From contig NZ_CABDUX010000002.1 of NCBI RefSeq assembly GCF_901411515.1, positions 682,001-746,000 on the forward strand: a DNA stretch of 64,000 bases, written 5' to 3'. The position numbers were made by a program, and so were the translations under genes. Positions 23,877-32,792 of the stretch are shown here, in pieces (within the stretch, counting starts at the first letter, position 1; every line of letters begins with the position of its first letter). Below the pieces are notes generated by a model. The model worked only from the letters and a program-made list of their open reading frames with translations. It was not told the DNA's origin and ran no database searches. This DNA comes from Raoultibacter phocaeensis. Its GTDB lineage: Bacteria; Actinomycetota; Coriobacteriia; Coriobacteriales; Eggerthellaceae.

Positions 23877-26189
23877 ATGGATGAGGGACGAGTAAACCAA
23901 CAGCTCGATGCATCGGCGCAGGGGGAAGCTGCCGTGCCGAAGCGGGTAACTCAAGACGATCCGGCGGGACGTACGTGGACGTGGGAGGAAGACGGCTACA
24001 CGGTCATCCGCTCCAACGCGCGTTCGGGCCCGGGGTGCCACGATAACTGCGGCGTCCTCATGTACGTTAAGGATGGGGTGCCCGAAAAGATTGAGGGCGA
24101 CCCCGAGAACCCGTACAACCAAGGCAGGCTCTGCCCGCGGTGCCTTGCCTTCAAAGAGATGCTCTACCATGAGGATCGCCTGAAGTACCCGATGAAGCGC
24201 GCTAAGGAAGATCGCGGTAAGAACACGTTTGAGCGCATCACGTGGGACGAGGCGTACGACATCATAGAGCGCGAAATGAAAGCGGTCATCGAAGAGTACG
24301 GCAATGAGGCCATCTGGGTTACTCAGGGCACCGGTCGCGACATCAACGGCTACGGGCCGCTCATGGCGCAGTACCTCGGCACGCCGAACTACGGCACCGG
24401 CTTCCTTTCGGGCCAGGCATGCTATGCGCCGCGCATCTTCTCGACAGCGCTCAAGGCGGGCGGCCTCTTTATCTGCGACTATTCGCAGTTCTTCCCCGAT
24501 CGCTACGACGATCCGCGCTGGGAGGCACCCGAGTACGTACTCATATGGGGAAACAACCCCGTTGTTGCCAACTCGGACGGCACACTCGGCCACTGGATCG
24601 TCGAGAGCATGAAGCGGGGCAGCAAGCTCATCGTCATGGATCCGATGCTCACGTGGGTCGCCGGCAAGGCCGATGTGTTCTTGCAAGTGCGCCCTGGCAC
24701 CGATGCGGCGCTCGCGCTTGCGCTGTGCAACCAGATCATAGCCGATGGGCTCGAGGATAAGGAGTTTGTCGAGTACTGGTGCTACGGATACGACGAATTC
24801 GCCGAGCATGTGAAGGACAACACGCCCGCCTGGGCGGCTGAAATCTGCGGCGTCGACGAAGAGCTCATAATCGAGGCTGCCCGCAAGATCGGCAACGCGA
24901 AATCGTGCTGCTTGCAGTGGGGCGTAGCCATGGACCACACCTCCGAGGGCTTCATCACCGGCATGGCGTGTTTCGACCTCATGGCGCTCACCGGCAACTT
25001 CGAGAAGCCGGGCACGATGGTTGCCGCGAATCCCGTATGGGATATGAGCGTCACTTGGATGCCGAACGACAGGGTGTGGCGCGGGTGCTCCGAGCCGGTC
25101 AAGGACCAGGGCCGTACGATGAACTTCGATTACCCGGCCCTCAAGGCCATGGCGGCCATCAGCCCCGACATGCTGCTCAAGGCCATGGAAACGGGCGAGC
25201 CGTATCCCATCAAGGCCATGTTCATGATGCAGAACAACGCGCTCGCCTGCATGGGGGCCGAGCCGCAGCGTATTCTGCCGGCGCTCCAGAAAATGGAATT
25301 CAACGTGTGCGTCGACCTGTTCCTCACGCCGACCATCCTCGCCTGCGCCGATGTCGTGCTTCCTGCGGCATGCTTTGCGGAGCGCATCGGCATCACGGGT
25401 CATCAGCCCTATGCGCTCGGAGCGATCGCCCAAGCGGTCGAGCCGCTTGGAGAATGCAAATCCGACCAGCGCATCATCTATGAGACGGGCAGTCGCTTCA
25501 CGACCGACGAGTACAAGCAATGGGATGATGAGCAGGGCTTCTATGATTACCTGCTGCGCAAGACCGGCTACAACTACGAGGAGATGCGCGAACGCACGTG
25601 GGCCTATCCCGAGTTCGAGTACAAGAAGAACGAGAAGGGGATGCTGCGCCGCGACGGATCGGTGGGTTTCGCCACCTCGACGGGCCGCTACAACTTCTAT
25701 TGCCCCGAAATGCTGCACTTCGGCCTTTCTCCGCTTGCAACCTACGAAGAGCCGCCTGAGAGCCCGGTATCGCGTCCCGATCTTGCGGAAAAATACCCGC
25801 TCGTGCTCACGACCGGCGCACGTCCGTGGGGTTTCTTCCATTCGGAGCACCGCCAGAGCCCCTCGATGCGGCGCTTGCATCCGAACCCCGAGATCCGCAT
25901 CCATCCCGAGACGGCGGCGAAGTACGGTATCGCAGAGGGCGACTGGGTGCACATCGAGAACAATTTCGGATCGTGCAAGCAGAAGGCGCACCTGACCAAA
26001 CGCATCCGCAAAGACACGGTATCGGCCGACCATGCCTGGTGGTTCCCCGAGCGCGGCCCCGAGGACGGAACGCTCTTCGGCGTGATGGAGTCCAACATCA
26101 ACCGGCTCGTTCCCATGCGGCCCGGCAAGGTGGGGCTTGGGGCGTCCTATAAGTCGCAGCTGTGCAGCATAGCCAAGATCGAGGAGTGA
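23877..26189 (+). CDS. Molybdopterin-dependent oxidoreductase, catalytic subunit (DMSO reductase superfamily)
   Basis: 770 residues, GAGGAG before ATG. It has no Tat signal, so it is cytoplasmic. Near the N-terminus are Cys54-x3-Cys58 (GPGCHDNCGV) and Cys86-x2-Cys89 (RLCPRC); the first Cys of the usual Cx2-3Cx3C set is not evident. Then come the bis-MGD domains (WGNNPVVANSDGT, IVMDPMLTWVAGKAD, FATSTGRYNFY, LTTGARPWGFFHSE). A candidate Mo ligand is Cys182 in SGQACYAPR. The overall style resembles the acetylene hydratase/transhydroxylase/catechol dehydroxylase side of the family found in Eggerthellaceae. The substrate cannot be read from sequence. A ferredoxin subunit follows five bases later and a LysR gene after that. 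Confidence 0.88.
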   Translation: MDEGRVNQQLDASAQGEAAVPKRVTQDDPAGRTWTWEEDGYTVIRSNARSGPGCHDNCGVLMYVKDGVPEKIEGDPENPYNQGRLCPRCLAFKEMLYHEDRLKYPMKRAKEDRGKNTFERITWDEAYDIIEREMKAVIEEYGNEAIWVTQGTGRDINGYGPLMAQYLGTPNYGTGFLSGQACYAPRIFSTALKAGGLFICDYSQFFPDRYDDPRWEAPEYVLIWGNNPVVANSDGTLGHWIVESMKRGSKLIVMDPMLTWVAGKADVFLQVRPGTDAALALALCNQIIADGLEDKEFVEYWCYGYDEFAEHVKDNTPAWAAEICGVDEELIIEAARKIGNAKSCCLQWGVAMDHTSEGFITGMACFDLMALTGNFEKPGTMVAANPVWDMSVTWMPNDRVWRGCSEPVKDQGRTMNFDYPALKAMAAISPDMLLKAMETGEPYPIKAMFMMQNNALACMGAEPQRILPALQKMEFNVCVDLFLTPTILACADVVLPAACFAERIGITGHQPYALGAIAQAVEPLGECKSDQRIIYETGSRFTTDEYKQWDDEQGFYDYLLRKTGYNYEEMRERTWAYPEFEYKKNEKGMLRRDGSVGFATSTGRYNFYCPEMLHFGLSPLATYEEPPESPVSRPDLAEKYPLVLTTGARPWGFFHSEHRQSPSMRRLHPNPEIRIHPETAAKYGIAEGDWVHIENNFGSCKQKAHLTKRIRKDTVSADHAWWFPERGPEDGTLFGVMESNINRLVPMRPGKVGLGASYKSQLCSIAKIEE

Positions 26190-26194
26190 GTGCC

Positions 26195-26518
26195 ATGAAA
26201 CAAGTGCTTGTAGTCGATTACGAATACTGCTCGGGATGCCATAGCTGCGAAATCGCCTGTCAGCAGGAACACGGCTTCGAGCCCGATCAGTACGGCATCG
26301 AGTTGAACCAGATCGGACCCGATCAGATCACCGATAGGAAGTGGCAGTACGAGTTTGTGCCCGTGCCGACCGACCGCTGTGACCGCTGTGCACACCGTCA
26401 ATCGCAGGGCAAGCTTCCAAGCTGCGTGCAGCATTGCCAGGCAGGTTGCATCTACGTCGGCACGCTTGAGGAGATGGCAGACAAGCTCGGCAAGAAGAAG
26501 ATTGCGCTGTTCACCTGA
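26195..26518 (+). CDS. Iron-sulfur (ferredoxin-like) subunit of the molybdopterin enzyme
   Basis: 107 residues from ATG 26195, five bases after the catalytic gene stop. Cysteine motifs: CSGCHSCEIAC near residue 12 and CDRCAHRQ followed by LPSCVQHCQAGCI. This fits a short electron-transfer subunit with two 4Fe-4S clusters, smaller than the usual 190-residue NrfC/DmsB type. No signal peptide, consistent with a cytoplasmic two-subunit enzyme. It probably shuttles electrons between a soluble carrier and the Mo site. An in-frame ATG at 26162 lies inside the upstream gene. Confidence 0.88.
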   Translation: MKQVLVVDYEYCSGCHSCEIACQQEHGFEPDQYGIELNQIGPDQITDRKWQYEFVPVPTDRCDRCAHRQSQGKLPSCVQHCQAGCIYVGTLEEMADKLGKKKIALFT

Positions 26519-26564
26519 GAACGGGTGCCTACGGGCGTTTCGGGAAACGACGATGTTCGCTTTT

Positions 26565-26595
26565 CGGGCGGGGATGAACTATCCCCGCCCGTTTT
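26565..26595 (+). terminator. Terminator after the molybdopterin operon
   Basis: CGGGCGGGGAT-GAACT-ATCCCCGCCCG followed by TTTT. A TACAAT -10 box for the next gene follows at 26603-26608. Confidence 0.85.
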
Positions 26596-26641
26596 CATGC
26601 GGTACAATAGACGACATCCCTTTACGATTGCAGAGGAAGCC

Positions 26642-27586
26642 ATGCGGATCGAAACGCTCTATGAGTTCTTGCTGCTCACGTCGAACCTCAACTTCACCGA
26701 GACGGCGAAGAGCTTCTTCATTTCCCAATCGGTTCTGAGCAACCATATCTCGGGACTCGAAAAGGAGCTCGGCATCCGCCTGTTCGTGCGCGACCGCCAT
26801 TCGGTGAGGCTTACCCAGGCGGGATCGCTTTTCCTCGAAGATGCGCAGAGGATCATCGCCGAATACGAGCACGCGATCGGGCGTATCTCTCAGTACCGCG
26901 ACGGCGTTTCCTCCGTCATCAGGATAGGCTTTCTGCTCGGTTCGTACGGATCGTTTTTGCCGCTTGTGTGTAAACGTTACAGCGAACAGAACCCCGATGT
27001 GGGCTTCCATTTCTTGACCATGGAGATCGGCGATATCCAAGCACGGCTCAACGAGAACCGCATCGACATGGGGTTTACGCTGTTCACGAAAGACATTCAA
27101 GGGGGCAAGTACGCATATCGGTGCCTCTATGCCGACCGCTATAAGCTTGCGGTTCCCAAGACGCACCGCTTGGCCGCCCGAGAGAGCATTACGCTCGCCG
27201 ATCTTGAAGGCGAGACGGTCCTTTCGCCGCGCTTCAACCGCACGCGCAACACGATAACCCAGGTGGGCGTGATGCTGCGCAATGCGGGCATCGATGTCCG
27301 CACCGACGATCAGATCGTCGATTCGGGCGCCCTCATGGCGACCATCGTGGCAACCGGCCACGTTGCGGTAACGCTCGACCACCATCGCGTGTACGGCAGC
27401 GGCAACGTGGTGTTCATCCCGATCGAGAGCGAGGGGATGGATCTGTGCTGCGGTCCCATATGGAAGAAATCGAAGGAAACCGATGCGATCCTGTCGTTCG
27501 TCGATTTCCTCCTCAAGGAAACTAAGGGCTTCACGAAAGAGGATTTCCTGTCCCGGGAAGGTGCCGAGGCCCTGCCGCCTTTGTAG
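26642..27586 (+). CDS. LysR family transcriptional regulator
   Basis: 314 residues from ATG 26642 with AGAGGAAG upstream; the longer frame to 26525 runs through the terminator and is rejected. Residues 1-60 are a LysR helix-turn-helix (LYEFLLLTSNLNFTETAKSF, then QSVLSNHISGLEKELGIRLF). The remainder is the periplasmic-binding-like effector domain (IRIGFLLGSYGSFLPLVCKR). It has its own -10 after a terminator but sits directly downstream of the molybdopterin operon on the same strand, so it may control that operon in response to its substrate; this is inference. Confidence 0.9.
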   Translation: MRIETLYEFLLLTSNLNFTETAKSFFISQSVLSNHISGLEKELGIRLFVRDRHSVRLTQAGSLFLEDAQRIIAEYEHAIGRISQYRDGVSSVIRIGFLLGSYGSFLPLVCKRYSEQNPDVGFHFLTMEIGDIQARLNENRIDMGFTLFTKDIQGGKYAYRCLYADRYKLAVPKTHRLAARESITLADLEGETVLSPRFNRTRNTITQVGVMLRNAGIDVRTDDQIVDSGALMATIVATGHVAVTLDHHRVYGSGNVVFIPIESEGMDLCCGPIWKKSKETDAILSFVDFLLKETKGFTKEDFLSREGAEALPPL

Positions 27587-27724
27587 GAAAATGCTGTGAT
27601 GTTCGTGCGGTTGGGCGGGTGCCTCACCTTCCTGTGGTAGCATGGCAAATGCTATATGCATGGCTTATATAAGCCGAAGCAAGATCCTAAACGCAGTAGA
27701 AACGAACAGGGGGTCTGAGATTTC

Positions 27725-29842
27725 ATGACGAAAACCCAACCAAAATCGAGGTCGACACTGAGTGCGCTGCTCGCTGTAACGCTTGCGCTTGCACTCGTGC
27801 CGTTTGCGAACGCGCCCGCCGCGTATGGCGAAGAAGAACAGGCCGAGGATACGGTCGTGCAGGAGCCTAAGGGCCAGGACGGCGAAGCCGAGGGACTCGA
27901 CGCCCCTACCGCCGAGGCACCGGGGGAGGGTGCGGGAGATGCCGATACCGAGTCCGTGTCCGAAGCGAGTTCGCAGGAAGCAGCCCCTCAGAAGGAAGAG
28001 GGGACCGTTGTCGTGCTTCCCTCGGCCGAAGACATGGAAAAATCACTTATCGGGCTCGACGATCTGGCGAATGGCGAGGCCGGGATATCGACGTACTCGC
28101 TCGGTGCGGATGCCCGAGCAGCAGGCGTAGACGTGAAGTTCTTCAGCGGCGCCGACCGTGTGGAGACGTCGGTGCTTCAAGCGAAGGCCGCTTTCCCCCG
28201 GTCCGACTATGCCATCATCGCCGGCAGCAACTCTTGGCCCGATGCGTTGGCCGCTTCCGGACTTGCGGGTTTATACGACTGCCCGATTATGCTGACGCCG
28301 CAATACCGGCTCGATAGCGGAGTTGCGCAGGCCCTGAAAGATATGGGTGTCAAGCACGTCTTCGTTTTGGGCGACGCATACAGCATTTCCGCCGATACCG
28401 CAACGGCCATCAAGAACGTCATCAACGAGAACCCGGTGCGTTTAAGCGGTGCCGATCGATATGAAACGCAGATGGCGATTTACAATTACGGTCTGAGCAA
28501 CAGCGACAATAAAACTTGGAAGAGCGAGCTTGCGGTTGTTGCGAACGGGGGAGATTCCCACTTCGCCGATGCGCTTTCGGCTTCTTCGGGCGCTTTCGCC
28601 CAAGGAGCACCGGTGTTTCTTGCGAACAGCTCGGGTGTTCTTAACAGCACCCAGCGCACTGCGTTGACCACCGGGGCTTCAAAGGGGCTGTTCAAAAACA
28701 TCCTCGTTACGGGTGACTCTTACTCGATCTCCAACGACACCGAAACGTTTTTGAAAGGTGCTTGCTCCGGCGGAGCTTCGAATGTCGTGAGGCGTGGTGG
28801 AGCCGATCGGTACAAGACCAGCGCGCTCATAGCCGAATGGATGGTCGGCAAAGGGTACCTTTCGTGGGATAACGCCGCCTTCACCACCGGCAAGCTCGCG
28901 TACGACGCGCTTGGCGGCGGAGCGGCGCAGGGCCGTGCCAGCTCGGTCGTGCTTCTGGTTGATCTGTACCACACCGATGCAGCCGACAAGTTGATCGCCA
29001 ACAAGGCGAACGTGAACACTTCGTTGAGGTTCTACGGAGGCTATCCGTCGATACCGGTGAGCGTGCGCACGTATGTCGCGAAAGGGCTTGGCATTTCGAT
29101 GACGGCTACGGTGCAATACGACATCACGCTCGATGCGATGGTTGACTACGAAGCCAAGTTTTACGGGTCTTCGAGGAAAAACGAGCTGCGAAGCTACCTC
29201 GATCCTTCGGGAATCACGTCGGGCGATGCTAGATTCTACCAGTACGCCGATGTCGGACAAGGCTATACGGGCTTGTTCACGGCAGCTCAGCTCGACTCCT
29301 ACATAGCGAAGATGGCTTCTGCATATTGGGAGGGCAAAACGGGTTATACGAGTAAGCTCCGCGGCATGGGGCAGGCCATCATCGATGCCGCACAGGCGTA
29401 CAACATCAACGAGGTGTATTTGCTGAGCCATGCGGGCATCGAGAGCGCGTGGGGCTGCTCGAACTTGGCGCAAGGAAAGATTTCCGGATACTCTGGTTAC
29501 TATAACTTCTTCGGCATCGCGGCTTACGATTCGAATCCCGGAAACGGGGCGGCCTACGCGAAGTCGAAGGGTTGGAACACGCCCCAGAAGGCTCTTATGG
29601 GCGCAGCGGAATTCTTGAGCAAGGGATATATCCACGATACGTCGTTCGCACAGAACACGCTCTACAACATGAAATGGGATCTCTTCAATGCTATCAACCA
29701 TCCGGGTTCCCATTACGAATACGCGACCGATATGGCATGGGCTCAAAACATCGCCATAACCATGAGCGCGCTCTACAAAGCGCATGGCATGGATCAATCG
29801 ACGTCGGGACTCGTTTTCCTGGTTCCCGAATATAAGAAGTAG
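27725..29842 (+). CDS. Secreted CWB2 surface protein with glucosaminidase domain
   Basis: 705 residues. Signal peptide at residues 1-36 (LSALLAVTLALALVPFANAP, cut near AAYGEE), then a Glu/Ala-rich low-complexity stretch to about 110. Three CWB2 repeats follow (FSGADRVETSVLQAK, SWPDALAASGLAGLYDCPIM; LSGADRYETQMAIYNY; RGGADRYKTSALIAEW), for noncovalent attachment to secondary wall polymer. The C-terminal 200 residues are a glucosaminidase/LytG-like domain with catalytic context LLSHAGIESAWGCSNLAQG and YYNFFGIAAYDSNPG. It probably cuts the N-acetylglucosamine side of peptidoglycan in growth or division. A terminator follows. Confidence 0.92.
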   Translation: MTKTQPKSRSTLSALLAVTLALALVPFANAPAAYGEEEQAEDTVVQEPKGQDGEAEGLDAPTAEAPGEGAGDADTESVSEASSQEAAPQKEEGTVVVLPSAEDMEKSLIGLDDLANGEAGISTYSLGADARAAGVDVKFFSGADRVETSVLQAKAAFPRSDYAIIAGSNSWPDALAASGLAGLYDCPIMLTPQYRLDSGVAQALKDMGVKHVFVLGDAYSISADTATAIKNVINENPVRLSGADRYETQMAIYNYGLSNSDNKTWKSELAVVANGGDSHFADALSASSGAFAQGAPVFLANSSGVLNSTQRTALTTGASKGLFKNILVTGDSYSISNDTETFLKGACSGGASNVVRRGGADRYKTSALIAEWMVGKGYLSWDNAAFTTGKLAYDALGGGAAQGRASSVVLLVDLYHTDAADKLIANKANVNTSLRFYGGYPSIPVSVRTYVAKGLGISMTATVQYDITLDAMVDYEAKFYGSSRKNELRSYLDPSGITSGDARFYQYADVGQGYTGLFTAAQLDSYIAKMASAYWEGKTGYTSKLRGMGQAIIDAAQAYNINEVYLLSHAGIESAWGCSNLAQGKISGYSGYYNFFGIAAYDSNPGNGAAYAKSKGWNTPQKALMGAAEFLSKGYIHDTSFAQNTLYNMKWDLFNAINHPGSHYEYATDMAWAQNIAITMSALYKAHGMDQSTSGLVFLVPEYKK

Positions 29843-29866
29843 CCTCAGTCGATATCCGCTGTACCG

Positions 29867-29898
29867 GGTGCCGGGGCCTCAAAGGCTCCGGCACCTTT
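29867..29898 (+). terminator. Terminator after CWB2 glucosaminidase
   Basis: GGTGCCGGGGCC-TCAAA-GGCTCCGGCACC followed by TTT. Confidence 0.8.
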
Positions 29899-30060
29899 GC
29901 GTTCGGATGGTTCGTGCTGTACGGGGATTTCGAATCGGATCGATTGGCCTTGGTGCATACGGACTTTGTATGAGGGGATGAATATGATACGTGCCCGAGG
30001 GGAAAGATGGTAAAATCTACTCTAATTGTACGGTATCAGCTAACGATGGAAAGAAGCATC

Positions 30061-31788
30061 ATGCAAATTCGCGAACAACTTGAACTCGTGGTGAACGATG
30101 CCCTGAAAAACGCAATCGAAGGCGGGGCTCTCGAGCTGGAAGAAGCGCCGCACGCGGCCCTCGAGCGTCCGCGCGACGAATCCAACGGCGACTGGGCTTC
30201 GACGGTTGCCCTGCGCACCGCAAAGCTCGCCAAGAAGAATCCCCGCGACATCGCTCAGATCATCGCAGACCATATCCCCGAGAACGATCTGATCGAATCG
30301 GTCGAGATCGCGGGCCCCGGCTTCATCAACATCCGCCTCAAATCGGCGGCGTTCCAAAGCGTGCTCGCCGACGTGCTCAAACTCAAGGAATCGTACGGCA
30401 AGGGTGAAATCGAGCAGGGTAAGCGCTATGTGAACCTCGAATACGTTTCCGCTAACCCGACCGGCCCCATGCACGTGGGCCACGGCCGCTGGGCTGCGCT
30501 CGGCGATGCCACAGCACGCGTCATGCGCCATGCGGGCTACGATGTCTACGAAGAGTTCTACATCAACGATGCCGGCGTGCAGATGGATCTGTTCGGCAAG
30601 TCGGTGGCATGCCGCTACCTTCAGATGCTCGGTCAGGATATTCCGATGATCGAGAACGGCTACGGCGGGGGGTATATCAAGGATATCGCCCAAAGCATCA
30701 TTGACCGCGATGGCGACAAATGGGTCGATGCCGATGAAGCTGCGCGCACTGAAGAATTCCGCGAGTTCGCCTACGCCCAAATGCTCCAGCTTATGAAAGA
30801 TACGCTCGAAGGCTTCGGCAACCACTTCGACTGCTGGTTCTCGGAGCGCAGCCTGTACGTCGAAGGCCCCGACGGCACGAGCCCGGTTTCCCGCTCCATC
30901 AAGGCCATGGACGAGAAGGGCTACGTGTACGAGGAGGACGGCGCAACCTGGTTCAGGTCGACGGCGTTCGGCGACGAGAAAGACCGCGTCATGATCAAGG
31001 AGAACGGCGAGTTCACCTACTTCATGAGCGATGTCGCCTATCACTACGATAAGCTGTCCCGCGGATTCGACCACCTCATCAACATCTGGGGAGCCGATCA
31101 CCACGGCTACGTCAAGCGCTGCGAGGCCATGCTCGAGGCCTGGGGCCGTCCGGGCGCGCTCGAAATCATGCTCGGCCAGCTCGTGAACCTCTACCGCGAC
31201 GGCGAAGCGGTGCGTATGTCGAAGCGCACCGGCGAGATGATCACGTTCGCCGAGCTCATCGACGAGGTGGGTGTGGATGCGACGCGCTACCTCATGCTGT
31301 CGCGCTCACAGGACCAGCCGATCGACTTCGATATCGAGGTCGCCAAGAAGAAAGACGCTTCGAACCCGGTGTACTACGTGCAGTACGCCCATGCGCGCAT
31401 CTGCTCCATCCTGCGCAAGGCGGCTCCCGCGGGGGATGCCGAGGCGGTTGTCGCCGGCACGAAGAGCATGGAGGAGCTGATCGAGAAACTCTTCTCCAGC
31501 GAAGCCGACCTGTCGCTTCTCACTCACGAATCGGAGATCGCGCTCATGCGCAAGATGTCCGAGTTCGGCGAGCTTGTGGCCGATGCCGCACGCGACCGCG
31601 CGGCGTTTCGCCTGACTCATTACGCTCAGGACCTGGCAGCTCTGTTCCACCAGTTCTATACGAACTGCCATGTGCTCGGCGAGGACAAAGAACTCGAGAA
31701 GGCACGTCTGTCGCTGGTGAACGGTACGCGCATCGTGCTTGCGAAAGCGCTCGATCTGCTCGGCGTTTCAGCGCCCGAGCAGATGTAG
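30061..31788 (+). CDS. argS: Arginyl-tRNA synthetase
   Basis: 575 residues; ATG 30061 preceded by GAAAGAAG, two other in-frame starts upstream (30007, 30046) lack spacing. Class I synthetase charging tRNA-Arg with arginine. The HIGH-type motif is HVGHGRWAA in NPTGPMHVGHGR, the KMSKS-equivalent is VRMSKRTGEMITF, and the N-terminal Add-1 domain (residues 1-110) and the C-terminal DALR anticodon domain (ARICSILRKA ... LDLLGVSAPEQM) are complete. A terminator follows. Located 7 kb from the arginine deiminase operon but not co-transcribed. Confidence 0.97.
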   Translation: MQIREQLELVVNDALKNAIEGGALELEEAPHAALERPRDESNGDWASTVALRTAKLAKKNPRDIAQIIADHIPENDLIESVEIAGPGFINIRLKSAAFQSVLADVLKLKESYGKGEIEQGKRYVNLEYVSANPTGPMHVGHGRWAALGDATARVMRHAGYDVYEEFYINDAGVQMDLFGKSVACRYLQMLGQDIPMIENGYGGGYIKDIAQSIIDRDGDKWVDADEAARTEEFREFAYAQMLQLMKDTLEGFGNHFDCWFSERSLYVEGPDGTSPVSRSIKAMDEKGYVYEEDGATWFRSTAFGDEKDRVMIKENGEFTYFMSDVAYHYDKLSRGFDHLINIWGADHHGYVKRCEAMLEAWGRPGALEIMLGQLVNLYRDGEAVRMSKRTGEMITFAELIDEVGVDATRYLMLSRSQDQPIDFDIEVAKKKDASNPVYYVQYAHARICSILRKAAPAGDAEAVVAGTKSMEELIEKLFSSEADLSLLTHESEIALMRKMSEFGELVADAARDRAAFRLTHYAQDLAALFHQFYTNCHVLGEDKELEKARLSLVNGTRIVLAKALDLLGVSAPEQM

Positions 31789-31840
31789 CTGCTTGCGTAC
31801 CGGTTGCACCGGGCCGCACTGCATACGGTAATCGAATCAT

Positions 31841-31863
31841 GGGGACCTTCGGGTCCCCTTTTT
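31841..31863 (+). terminator. Terminator after argS
   Basis: GGGGACC-TTCG-GGTCCCC followed by TTTTT. Confidence 0.88.
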
Positions 31864-32000
31864 CATGCGTGCGCGTGCACAGAAATCCGCGCGTCTTGGC
31901 AAATGTTGCCGAAAAATCTCGGTTTGCACTTGCTTGTTACGTTGCGTCACATAGTACGCTGGCACTCGATGCAAAGCCGAATGCGAAAGCGAGGCATGAC

Positions 32001-32792
32001 ATGATAGATTCTCTCTACACCGTGGGGGAGATGGCGAAACGCATGGGCGTTTCGGTGAGGACCCTGCAGTATTACGATCGGCAGGGCCTTCTGGTCCCCT
32101 CGGCGCACTCCGAGGGAGGACGGCGTTTGTACGGTGCCCAGGATGCGATCAGGCTCCAGCAGATCCTCTCCCTCAAATACCTGGGCCTTTCGCTCGACGA
32201 CATCAAAAGCCAGCTTGCGAAAAGCGAAGGCGAACCCGATGTGCGCGCTATTGTGGCCCAGCAGATATCGATCATGGAAGCGAAGGTCGATCGACTGCAG
32301 GAGTCGATCCGCACGCTGAGGCTCGTCATGGACGATATCGAGGGATCGGACGGGGTCGATTTCGCCTCCGTCGCCGATGCGCTCTCGACCATTCGCCTCG
32401 TTGAAACGCGCAACTGGATCGAACTCGATCGGTTCGACGACGGGTTGCGCACCCATATCGAGCGTCAGAGCGAAACCGACGAGCAGTTCAAGCTGCGCCT
32501 CGCTTGCCGGTTCGAGCGCGTTTCGAACCGCATGTTCGACCTTGCGCAGGCCAACGTGGATCCGACGGGGCCTGAGGGGCAGGCGGCGGCAAAAGAGGCA
32601 TGGGACATGATCCAGGAGTTCACAGGTGGCGATGCGAGCTTGCTATCTCAGCTCAACGCATTCAACAAGGAGAAGGGATCGTGGCCCGAAGCCATGCGGG
32701 AGCGCCAGCAGACCATCGATGATTTCATGGGCAGAGCGCTTGACTGCTATACCCGTTCCCTCTCGATCGATTTGGAAGGAGGCATCTTATGA
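32001..32792 (+). CDS. MerR family regulator with TipAS-like C-terminal domain
   Basis: 263 residues from ATG 32001 after GCGAGG; the upstream frame runs through the argS terminator. Residues 3-72 are a MerR DNA-binding domain (LYTVGEMAKRMGVSVRTLQY, then RLYGAQDAIRLQQIL), followed by a dimer coiled coil (residues 85-125). The last 110 residues (KLRLACRFERVSNRMFDLAQ ... EAWDMIQEFTGG) resemble the TipAS ligand-binding fold used to sense peptides or antibiotics. It overlaps the ABC ATPase gene by four bases, so it controls its own export operon. Confidence 0.85.
   Translation: MIDSLYTVGEMAKRMGVSVRTLQYYDRQGLLVPSAHSEGGRRLYGAQDAIRLQQILSLKYLGLSLDDIKSQLAKSEGEPDVRAIVAQQISIMEAKVDRLQESIRTLRLVMDDIEGSDGVDFASVADALSTIRLVETRNWIELDRFDDGLRTHIERQSETDEQFKLRLACRFERVSNRMFDLAQANVDPTGPEGQAAAKEAWDMIQEFTGGDASLLSQLNAFNKEKGSWPEAMRERQQTIDDFMGRALDCYTRSLSIDLEGGIL

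Noticed and set aside
23712..26033. 773-residue minus-strand frame opposite the molybdopterin oxidoreductase
   Set aside because: Arg/His/Val-rich antisense translation without domain features.
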